Source of the DNA: Chlorophyllum brunneum
Lineage: Eukaryota; Basidiomycota; Agaricomycetes; Agaricales; Agaricaceae
Assembly: GCA_963576785.1 (NCBI GenBank)
Contig: OY756145.1
Span: forward strand, 1,550,001-1,614,000
Direction: 5' to 3'
Length of the DNA: 64,000 nucleotides
A program made the translations under genes and the position numbers. Within the stretch, counting starts at the first letter, position 1. Every line of letters begins with the position of its first letter. Below are positions 51,242 to 61,270 of this stretch, piece after piece. The notes beneath the pieces are model-generated. The model worked only from the letters and a program-made list of their open reading frames with translations, did no database searches and was not told where the DNA came from.

Positions 51242-54037
51242 CTACAGTGGTGGTAACGGTCGACGGCACTGTGGGCAAATAGTCTTGATCGCGAGCCACT
51301 AGAGACAAACAATGAGTTTTGCAAAGCGCGTCATCCAAAGGTTGGATCTCACCTTCTCTAAACATTCAGTGTGCTGCGGGAACGATACACCGTCAAGTCA
51401 CGCCAACTCGCTCGCAAAAAGAATAACTCACGAATAGATGATGGCAAGGTGCCAAACTATACTCTTTCCTACTAGGTCCACTGACTCCCACTTGCATGGC
51501 ACTGAAAAATCCACCTGCGCTCGCACTAGCACCCCGAAGACTCACCCCTTCACTCTCCCCATTCATTGCCCGCTCTTTCCCTTTTTCTTGTTCCTGAGAT
51601 GCTTTCGAACGTAGAGAAGGATCAACATAAATAGCATCCATGCAGATCGAACAGTCTCCCAGCGATTTCTCCGGCGCTTCCGAGTCAGGAAGTGGCATGG
51701 GAGGATGATAATCGTATACCCTGACAGTCCGGTACTACACATCGGAGCATAAGCACTTGTCTTCAAGATGAACGGGAGAACAACCTTTGATGGAAGGAAG
51801 AACGAAGGCCCGAATTGTTCTTGAAGCATAATGGTGCAAGCTTGGAACACGACAACCACAGCTAGCCAATAGGCCCATCCTAATAGACTCTGGGTCAATA
51901 CTTCATCCGATGGAGCTTTGGCCTCCACATACCTCTGGGCTCAACGTCCAGCACGTTATTCGGACAAGTTAAAAAGTCTATATCGCCTTTAGCATTGACC
52001 AATTGTCAGAGAACGATCCATTACTCACATAATGCACCAGCCAGTCGGCAAAAAGTCGTTCCAAAAACATACTCTCCAGAAAGCCCACTTGTCCTTCCCT
52101 TCTTAGCCGACCGCCATATTTGCGGTAGCCAGATGAGCGAGTACGTCACACCAACGAAGAGCATTGATAGCGCGGGCGAGAGAATGACACGGACTAAAAT
52201 GGTGAGGAACAGGAATAACATAATCCCTGTAGATTGTCAGCATTATGCCAGGTCTCCCAGAAGAAACAGGCATACAGAGTCTCGCTTGGGGATCTGTCCG
52301 TACGTGGTGTATGAAGAACCGGAAGAAAGTATCGTCGTTCCGCTGAGGCGGTGGAGTAGGAGCAGACTCAGGCCCCTGAATCTGGAAAATCATTGCAGCA
52401 AATTGCTGATGATACATGAGCGCCATGTCACGGTAATGTGTATTAAGCTATAGGGCTCACCGCTTCCTGAATGAAGAGCAGGCAAGACAAGAATGCCGTC
52501 GCCATGAGCGCCAGGGAGGCCCTGCCCTCGGCGAGAATTGCGAAGGTTATGTGCCCAGCAAAACAGACGGCATCAATCGTAGCATGGGTAAGGAACGTCC
52601 ATCGCGAAACTCGTGAAATTCCAGAGGGCGTCTGACTGCGTTCTACCTGACGTGAAAAAACTATAAGGGCAGTCAAGTAGGCCAGCGCTGATAGGCCACC
52701 ATCTGAAGTTTGACAGTAAGTAGAGTGGGGATGGACCTTTTATGCTACATACAGGTAGTCATTTTGCTGAAAAACGCCTGAGATCTCAAGCCTTGGGTGC
52801 TGTGTATCTCATAGAGAATACCACATTCCTTGCTGAGCAGAACAGCACTTAACACCATTTGAGGTGGCTTCACAGTCGATATACCGGTAGGATGTTGTAT
52901 CTCACTCTCGAGGTCTTGCATAAGACGATCCGGAATGGGGACAGGGTGGAACTGAGCATGGAAGGTGAACGAGCATGTGGATTTAGGAGTATCCTCTGTG
53001 AATGGTAGGTTGAGCCTGTAGGAAGGAATCAAGTTGAGGGACCTCTCACCATTAGTAGGCTCGTTGTCAATTAATCCAGCATCAATCATAGTCTTGAGCT
53101 TGTTAACCCTATTTTCAAGTTCTGGAGTTATAATTTTCGCTGTGTCGCCCATCCGGTCCGAAGGTACGATTGAGGGAAGTAAACGAATGTCAAGGGGTTG
53201 CCTGCGCACATTTCAGAGAAGAATCGCAAAGACGAAAAGCTTGTACCAACCCGAACGGTTCGACTAGTCCAACGATAGATCCTTGGGTCAGGAAGTGAAC
53301 ACCATCAAATTCTAGGCGCAGAGTTTCTTGCGACTTTTCATCTGTGAACTCCATTCTGGCCTGAATATATTCAGCAGACGCGTATGTGTAGCAAGAACAG
53401 CACATACATGAACCACAACCAGATCCCTCGCGTCGCTTGGTTCTTTCTGGGACCCTAAGGGTTTCTTCTCGTGTAAAGTCATGACCATCTTGTTAGACGC
53501 TGTCCAGTTCCATGTAGAAGCTTTCTCGACCACTGCACTAATGTTTTCTCCGACCATATAACGTTCCGCCAAAGACTTCCACCGTACTGAGCTGTTATCC
53601 TCCAGCGACACTGGTGTGATGTTATAAAACTGCGCATTACCCCGTACATATCCGGTGATATTGGGGTAGTAAGACTCTCGAAGAAGATCCAGGGTACGGC
53701 CTTGTATATTGAAGGCATCTAATAGGGGAGGGACGGTATGATCTGGCTCAGGCTGCGCATGGCATATTATGAACATCGACACCTCTGCTGGGATGGGCTG
53801 GTTACTCACCATGGTGAAGTTCGATGCCGTTCCATTCATCCACGCCGTATAGTTTGATAATTGATTCTCCAAAGCGTTTACTGTATCCTGGTAGTGATGC
53901 CTGGCCAAAAACTCGTCGCCATTATGGCTGGTTAAGAGGAAAAGAATGAGGCTGATCAGGAGGAAGGACGGGACGGAGCCTCTGGGCCTGTTCCTGTCGT
54001 TTGCTGTGTTGCCCGTCTCTTCATCCCGGGCATCCAT
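51242..54037 (-). CDS. TUL1: DSC complex E3 ubiquitin ligase subunit A (TUL1/DSC1)
   Basis: Multi-span Golgi/endosomal RING E3 ligase that, in other fungi, marks membrane proteins for degradation and activates SREBP. Start ATG 54035-54037 (MDARDEETGNTAND). A first membrane segment (VPSFLLISLILFLLTS) opens a long lumenal domain with N-glycosylation sites (NYTAW, NGTASNFT). The typical ELEFDGVHFLTQGSIVGLVEPFG-like stretch lies near 53290. Several membrane spans follow, then a C-terminal RING: CSICMDAIY, a long insert of about 55 residues, LAPCHHLFHTECLEKWLAIKTICPQC and the end RRPLPPL at 51242. The last three exons are short. The RING insert is longer than usual, but zinc ligands are complete. 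Confidence 0.88.
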
Positions 54038-54153
54038 AGAGTCCAAGGTGTGGACTTGGCTCACACCTGGACAGCCATGCACCCCGTCACATACGTCACA
54101 CATCACGTGCCACCATCGCGTCCAGCATCACTCAACGCTTGGCAGCCTGCACC
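54038..54153. promoter_or_regulatory. divergent promoter, TUL1 / NNF1
   Basis: Spacer of 116 bp between divergent start codons with TCACGTG at 54103-54109. Third divergent spacer in the window carrying this core. Confidence 0.45.
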
Positions 54154-54964
54154 ATGTTCGACCAGGCAGGCAGCAGGCGGTGGACGCACTTTCAATCTGC
54201 TCTGCAGCTCGCAATACAACGCTCTGCGCGTAAATGGACGTAGGTGAACCATCCCCGCTCCTAGTCGTTCCTACGCTAACCCCAACTACAGATTCGAAGA
54301 TTTTGCCGAGTGCTTTCCGCTGTACGTCGAAGAGGAGAAGAACGCAGCATCAGTCACTTTCAACATAATATCTGACTTCATAGAGAAGCAAGATAGGGTA
54401 CGATGATTGCATCCCGGTATCTCGGTCGGAATTCTTATTTATGATTAGGATGACATCACTACCCTATTTGACAAATACCGCGTCCAAGAGAACATTGATA
54501 TCCTTCACAAGGTCGTGACAGAGGCAAAGGCTCGGAAAGAGAAGGGTGAAGCGACGAAAGACGTCTGGAGGGAAGATCTTCGTCCAAGAACCGCTGCCTG
54601 TGCACGCACAATTCCTGTCTTGGAGACCGAGACTGCTCGACTACGAGAAACTCTTGCACAGGTCCGTCACGCTTATATTTCGGAGCGCAGATCCTGAAAT
54701 GCGTTTTACGACAGCTTGAGGAACAGAATAGGCAACTACAGTCCCAGCTAGACGAAAATATTCAGGCGAGGGACGAAGCTGATATCAGGACGTTAGAACT
54801 CCTACAACGATTGGACGACGTACGTCTTTCATCCTGTTTTCCAATACCTTCGGGGCCGACCCCGCATTTAGACGTATACCCAATGGGAAAACCTACCTAT
54901 GGACACTATCGAAGATTGGACTGTCCAGACCGCAAATGCTCTCAAATTGTCCGACCCACGCTAA
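54154..54964 (+). CDS. NNF1: Kinetochore MIS12-complex subunit NNF1 (PMF1)
   Basis: Subunit of the MIND/MIS12 complex that joins inner and outer kinetochore. Start ATG 54154 (MFDQAGSRRWTHFQSALQLA); intron 1 from 54239 restores WTFEDFAECFPLYVEEE, the family core. Then FNIISDFIEKQDR, LFDKYRVQENIDILHKVVTEA, a conserved helix with RPRTAACARTIPVLETE, and a coiled coil (RLRETLAQ, LEEQNRQLQSQLDENIQARDEAD). The last exon ends NALKLSDPR with TAA 54962-54964. About 190 residues, as expected. The whole protein is helical, with no other domain. It shares a short divergent promoter with TUL1. Call rests on the core motif and length. Confidence 0.78.
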
Positions 54965-55476
54965 GGAGACTACCAATCACCATATATATCCGATCTTATA
55001 CCCTGTATTCATACGGCACCTTTTTATTATTGCGACAACTGTAGCTGGATTTGACGTAACTAATGAGATCTTTCCAGAAAACAAGTACTTAATTAGGTCT
55101 ACTGTAAGTTATCATGAGTCGAGTGACTACATCTGGCTTCCGGCCGTCAAACTAGTTCCACACTCCACGCAAGGGTAACAGGTACCCGTATTCCCTGCTG
55201 TACGTCTATCCTCAATCGAAGCGCCACTTTAAAAAGGTAGAATTATCCAACGGAGACCAGTGTTAGCAATGGGATGTAATAAAAGCAACAATAAAACTTA
55301 AAAACCTTTTGGACCCATAAAAATGCGCTTCTGGGAGGGTGTTGAGAAGTATTCCTGTGCGTTGTGTGTGTTGCGGGAGCAGTAAGAAGGACGTCGCATA
55401 GCCTGATGCCAAAATCAGCAAAGCACACCCAAGGAACACGAGGACATTACCTTAGAATTCGGCGGAATACGCGCCA
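54965..55476. other. convergent intergenic, NNF1 / ETP1
   Basis: About 510 bp between two stop codons. Short frames only; no gene or repeat recognised. Confidence 0.5.
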
Positions 55477-57539
55477 TTAGCGCTTCTTCCCCTTACCCTT
55501 CTTCCTTTTGTTATTGGAGTCGGCGAAGGGATCGGGTCTCACCTCAATTGAACCGCCCGCAGCCTCCGCCTCCACGCCCCCACCCTGTTCAATTTTTGTA
55601 TTTGCTTCAAGGAAGAACATCAAATCTCGAACTTGGTCCTGTAGCTCCTGAATCTTCTCCGAATAATCATCTTTCTCCTTCTCCACTGACTCCAACCTCT
55701 CTTTAATAGACTTGATATTTTGCATCAATCCCTCTGCCACAGCTCTTTCCTCCCTCAGGTCCTTGTCCAACGTCTTCGCGAGGTCAGCCATTCGATCTGC
55801 TCTTGACTCGGCTTTTGTCTTCCCCTTCTCTATATCCGCGATTAACTTTGCGGTCTCCTCCCGGCGTCGCTTCTCGTTATCCCGATCAAGGCATTTCTGG
55901 GTTTCCCTCTCCCGGTTTATCTGCCCCATGTTATCCTTCAACTCAGCTAACTGTGTCTTGAGCTCCGCGTTTTGCTCTTCATAATACACACGCTGAGAAT
56001 CCAGCTGTGATGTAAGGAGGTACGAATATTCAATCCCAATCGCCTCTATTTTCTCAGCCGACAGTGCATCGGCTTGGCTAGGACCCAATCCTCCTTCACC
56101 TTCTCTTGGTGCTGCGCCCATTGCCGAGGAGGCGCTTGGAAGCTCAACTAGCTTTCCATCTGCCTTATTTTGAATAAGGCGATGAACATAACCGTCACCA
56201 GCATAATCCCAGACCCTCTGTGTCTCGAGTTCCAATGCATACAGATGGGTCGTTGCTTGGTAGTGTGCATGAGCGTGTGCTCGCCCATACCGCCCACAGC
56301 CAATATTTCCACATATGAGGCAGATCCATAGATTCGTAGTCGAGGGGCATTCAGAACATGTGGATGGGGAGCTCGTCGAGGGGGAGCTAAAGGGCGGAGG
56401 GCGTGACGGACGGTTCATTGCAGGAGTAGGATGCGAGGTCAAGATATTCTGTGAGTAGCGACATACAGGACATCTGCTCAGAGCTTAGCTCAAAGTATAC
56501 ATCGAATAGTACTAGACTTACCGACTATCCCCCCACCTGCTCAAGCACATGCAATGAAAGGTATGCGAGCAAGGGACGGTGATGAGGCCGGTTACCGCAG
56601 AATCCATGCGCTCTAAGCACACCGGACAGGTAGGAAGTTCATTCGCAGGTCCATAGGTGCTGCTCATCCGGGCGATGGCATGGGATAGGGTATCATCGGG
56701 CTCCACTTGCACTGAGAGAATGTGGGCGACGTGACATATCTCGGGCTAGATTGTGGACCATCAATAAGAGACCTCGTTGAGACACTGGCCAAGGACATAC
56801 CTCCATTGAATTGAACGGCTTCCCATTGTAGACCTCCACAAACTCTGCAGCATCGGCTGGGCTCGTGAAACGGATAAGTGCTATAGACCGGTTTGGTGCA
56901 GAATCACTGTAAGACATTTAGTGAGACGCGCACTCAGGGAAACGAAGAGACGAACCGAATTATACGAAGATGTGCTATACTTTCAACTGCAGGGCCAATG
57001 AAGGCAAGGAAATCCGAGGCAGTCATCCAAGATGGTACAGCAAGTACACCCAGCGTCACACCTGCATCTTCGCCCTCAGGCAAGGCATCCGAGGCGGCTT
57101 TTGCCAGCTCTTCCGGAGATGGACGAGCCCCAGCATCGCGGAAGATATGGACGACCCCTTCGGACAAATCAGTGCTACCAGACTTGCTACGAGGACTGGA
57201 AACGAACGTCGCCTCGACCGGACCTAGAACAGCTTGTAGGTACTTGACCAGGTTGAGTCTCGCAAACGTACCTCTTCTGCGTTCCTTCTCCTTCCCAGAG
57301 TTAGACTGCCTTTTGCCTACTGCCTCGCTGATTTCAAAATCCATCCAATCGATTTGCAACGGTCCAACCCTATAATCTCGCCTGTCCAACTGATCAATCG
57401 GAGTTCGACGATAGGCAGACGATAATTTATTTGGAGGAAGCCTCTGAAAAATGTGTTTCGGAATAAACGCCCGGGATTGGTGTGCTTCTTTACTTGGATT
57501 TGTTGCTTGAACAGAGATAATGATGTGATAGCCTCGCAT
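55477..57539 (-). CDS. ETP1: BRAP2/ETP1 RING and UBP-type zinc-finger protein
   Basis: Cytosolic RING ubiquitin ligase of the BRCA1-associated protein 2 family (yeast ETP1, involved in ethanol response). Start ATG 57537-57539 ([16 protein letters not shown]). The N-terminal BRAP2 domain is RRM-like ([49 protein letters not shown]). A RING follows (CPVCLERMD...[16 protein letters not shown]...CPVC), then the UBP zinc finger ([39 protein letters not shown]). A long coiled coil from about 56000 down ends in a basic tail ([12 protein letters not shown]), TAA 55477-55479. Domain order matches the family exactly. About five exons. Confidence 0.93.
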
Positions 57540-59454
57540 TTCAAGGGGTCTAGGTCATACTGGATTCGAGTCAAGAAACGTATTGGAACCAATCCATGAG
57601 GTCAGTATTTGGCACAAACTTCCGAAACAAACAAGTCCTCTTCCGCGTCATACCCAACATGTACTAGAAGGCAAAAATTCGACCTCCCAACTTCCTACGT
57701 GGCAATCCTTAGCGCATTATAAAGCGCTGATCCAGTGCCCGCTTACAGTTTTTCTCACTTGACACACCCCTTCAAAAAGTGCGACATTTTCTTTGAGAAC
57801 TAGCCTCTCGTTATACCACTGCCAGTAACAATTCAAATATCGTCCTCGCATACTCTGGCATGGGGAATGAAGGCGCTACCTAGCTAGCTAGCCTGCGCTC
57901 AAGAATAGCCGACAGATTTCCGGAGGGTAAGCTTTGATGCAGAGTGCCCGTGCTCCCAATTTGGACTATCGTTGCGTGCAAGTTTTCTTACGCCATCCAC
58001 TGGTTTCTTTATTTATCTCACACCCTCAGTATGTCCTACGAGAAGACGGCAGGTTGCGATCGAAAGAAACCACCCCTGCTAATAAATAGCACGGAGTCGA
58101 TGTGAACGACCCATGGCAATTGAGTTTACTGGGGCTACCCCCCAACTTTCTACTTCGAACCTGGGTTCAAATTTTATAAGAGGCCAGTGTGTCCGTGTGT
58201 GGGTGCCCGTCCTTCCCGGCAGTATAACGGGGGTGGTATGTAGCAACGAAATTTCTGTTTCGATTTGCGGTGGTGGGGAATGCAAGTATTATAGAGGTTT
58301 CGGACAGGCTTGACCCGTCGTGCATTGTTGCACTGTTGTGAGCTTCATCACAGCAATGTTCAGTTGGGCGATGGTCGCGCGACAGGACCATGCCGCCAAA
58401 AATCCCGAAAAGCGTGGCTCGGCATGCCCAGGTTTCAGTCCTTCGGACGTGATTTATCCTACGCAGCCTATCAAGGAACATGGATGAGATCTATCTCCAT
58501 ATGTGGTCAGTTTTACCAACAAATGCGGGATTGCTGCGAGTCCTGGGCTAATGCGTCTCACTAGCACAATCCCCCATAACGCTACAGACCAGTTCTTTCC
58601 ATGCAGAGATCCCTGACAGAAACCCAAATCCCTTCCACGTGACGGTAATCAACCTCGCCTTCAATATCGCCTCGTTACCACCTGTGCGGTTCTCACTGCA
58701 ACAAACTGATGCGGTCTATCTGGCCAACCTGTGGCTAACTAAATGTATCATGGCGGGTCAGACGGGCGCTAGCTGTACAGGAAGAAAGGTTGGTTCTCAT
58801 GACGTCCCACGCACAGCCCAAGTTAAGGGTACGTGAGCTATGATCGTCCAATGCTGGTCGGCTCCAGTCGCTATCGTAGACATAAATTCTGGGCCGAAAT
58901 TGACGAGATTTTATCTCGATCTACGGCAGACTTCTACCTTTTGGTGATATTGACTCACATGTGGAAGACAGACAGCTTATCCAGCGTGCCATGCGAGGAG
59001 TTGAGTTGAATCCTGGGGGTAACATATTTCTAACTTCAATACCGCGTGGACTATCTGTTCTCCTTTTCCCTCCTTCGCGTCACTGAGGCTCAGCGGAAAT
59101 GGACTCTATTATGCGCAGTGGTTGAGACCAACCTCAGTTACCAGTTACTTGGTGTTTAACTCGTAACATCTTGCTGATCGTGGTCAATTTACCGAGTAAA
59201 ACATCGAAACTCCCGTTGCTAATAATACTAGTACTGGGCAAGAAGCTCGGCTCTCATGATGCGGCAATCACACACTAAGGCCTCAAATGTAGTTTGTTCG
59301 GGAAGGACGCCGAGCATTACAATTATGAAAAAACCTCAGCTAATGGCAGCAGTCGAGTCGATTTGTCCTGCGCGCAGGAGAATGTGTCGTATGATGGGTC
59401 GAGGCCATTGATCCGAGCTTGCGGTGAATGTTGGCTTCTTCCTTTCGTACAATC
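57540..59454. other. gene-free stretch of 1.9 kb
   Basis: Longest gene-free stretch of the window, between divergent ETP1 and the Nudix gene. Only short frames (under 85 codons) with no family likeness. Contains the tandem/palindromic CTAGCTAGCTAGC at 57880-57892 and a CACGTG at 58636-58641. GGGTTCAAAT near 58163 resembles a tRNA B box but no arms fold around it. Two promoters at most would not fill it, so it may hold a non-coding RNA or old repeat debris. Confidence 0.55.
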
Positions 59455-60429
59455 ATGTCCATCCAGGGGACTGCAGCCGTTCTCAGATCCTCTTCATTGT
59501 TCAATCTAACCAAACCCTTCACGCCGAACTCGCTTCAAGCACTACGTCACACGCTCACACCTGTCCAACAGCCAGACCTCCAACAATCACACAATAGCAA
59601 GTCGCGCAATGCCGGTGTGCTAATACCCCTATGTAATGTCGAGGGAAAGCCAGGGATACTATTTCAAGTAAGGGCAAAGAACCTGCGAAGCCACTCGGGC
59701 GAGGTGAGGTGAGGCTGGAGTATGTTGCAGAGACTATGTCTGAACATGTTCGAGATAGCTTTCCTGGAGGTCGGATAGATGATGTCGGTATATCTGGGGT
59801 TTCTGAGAGTATGCTGACGCAAGTTCTAGACTGATGCATCATTTTTGGATGGCGCGCTGCGAGAGACCGAGGAAGAGTTGGGCATACGCCCGGAGGAAGT
59901 CGACGTTTTAGGAGAGATCGGACCACCAGAGGTAAATTTACGGGGTGATATGTGTGTATGGCCTTACGTGGTACACCATAAATATTTGCACTGCGCCAAA
60001 ACTACGACTAACAAAATCGCACCACAGGGATTCATACATGAAAGAGGCCATAAACATCCGGATTCCGATGACTATCCTTACCTTTCTCTCGACCTCGGTC
60101 AAATTCGACAAATAATGTCCAGATCTGAAGTGGCCGTCGTGTTTCACGTCCCCCTAGCGGATCTAGCTACACCTCTGAGATTACGATCATATCTATTTCG
60201 TGGCGAGCGACCGTATTGGGCTGTTGACGTGACGGACCTGGTGCGGTCTGCGGAGGTCCTTTCTGGAGCAAGTGGCTCCACCTCAATTAGCACAGAGGCG
60301 GTCCATGGTGCCAATGAACTTCAGTTAGACGAGGTAGGGTCCGGGAGAGAAGGAAGAGTCGAAATATGGGGTTTAACGGGGTGGTATCTGTCAGTGTTGA
60401 TGCGGAGATTACAAGTATATCAAGAATGA
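59455..60429 (+). CDS. Nudix hydrolase, NUDT8/CoA-diphosphatase type
   Basis: Probable mitochondrial or peroxisomal pyrophosphatase of the PCD1/NUDT7-NUDT8 group, which splits CoA and its esters. Start ATG 59455 (MSIQGTAAVLRSSS). NAGVLIPLCNVEGKPGILFQVRAKNLRSHSGEVSFPGG spans the first intron. The Nudix box, across the second intron, reads GGRIDDTDASFLDGALRETEEELGI. The RETEEELG end is perfect. The first conserved Glu of the box is replaced by Ala, as in some NUDT8 proteins. Then VLGEIGPPEVN and, after a third intron, GFIHERGH. Stop TGA 60427-60429, only 18 bp from the VMA12 stop. Substrate not certain. Confidence 0.8.
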
Positions 60430-60447
60430 TTGGGACAGACTGTTGAT

Positions 60448-61207
60448 CTACAGTCGGCGCTGGCGTAACTTATTGGTCGCGGATGTCGTTGTTTCCTTAG
60501 GGGACTGCTGTGTCTTTGTATTGGAATCCGTTCCTTGTCTTTCAATCGCGTCATCGTCAGTCTTTTTGTGCATGGCTTCAATGACTCTTTGACGCGATTT
60601 GCGATGTGAAGCAGATGCACTCTGACGGGAGCGCCAGATAATGAATAGCCCACCCTCAGCTATGGCGACAATGAGCGATGCGGCCAGTGCCAACAAAACA
60701 CGCTGTGGGGAAGTGAATACTATTGTCGGGGGAACGAGGGAACAAGCACCGCACCCATTGCTCTCTCCAGTGCAACCTGTCTGCTGCCCACCAGGTTGAG
60801 AAACCAACGCCAAAAATACTCAGCAGAGCATTGAGAATAGCTGTGATTTCTCTTCGTTCGCGCTTCTGTCGTTCAGCGAGCTGTTCCGGCTCGGGTGGTG
60901 GTTGGTATGTGCCAAACTTGCGTTCTGGTGATGTTTTGACACCTGCGAGGAGAGAGACCATCATGTACGAGCTGGCGGGGAGGGGAGGGCTATGGGCATG
61001 CAGTTTTTGTTTGCCCTCAGGTGTCCTCGACCACTGCGAAATAGCGAGGAGAATCGAGTAGGGAATGATGTCGTTGGGTACGGCTGAGACGTAACTCTTG
61101 AGTTGATCAGCCAGGGCATCGGGCAACAACGTGAGCAGTGGCTCTAATGTATGGAGTAGATGGGGTTCGAGGGAAATGTTGAGCTCTGATGCGCCGTCGC
61201 TGTTCAT
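60448..61207 (-). CDS. VMA12: VMA12/TMEM199, V-ATPase assembly factor of the ER
   Basis: ER membrane protein that, with VMA22 and VMA21, helps assemble the Vo sector of the V-ATPase. Start ATG 61205-61207 (MNSDGASELNISLEPHLL). The cytosolic N-terminal part has LASYVSAVPNDIIPYSILLAISQW-like and SSYMMVSLLAGVKTSP stretches. The first span is ITAILNALLSIFGVGFSTWW. After one intron (60704-60769, approximately) the second is RVLLALAASLIVAIAEGGLFI. The tail is basic and Ser/Thr-rich, ending NKLRQRRL at TAG 60448-60450. About 230 residues. The two-span layout and length fit the family. Confidence 0.85.
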
Positions 61208-61270
61208 GATGACGAGGAGGAGGAAGAGTGACTAGTGACAGATGTGCGTCAATCAAGGAAACTCTATGTG

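Noticed and set aside
58150..58180. tRNA B-box-like GGGTTCAAAT
   Set aside because: No matching T-arm, anticodon arm or A box around it; the same holds for GATTCGAAACTC near 25488.
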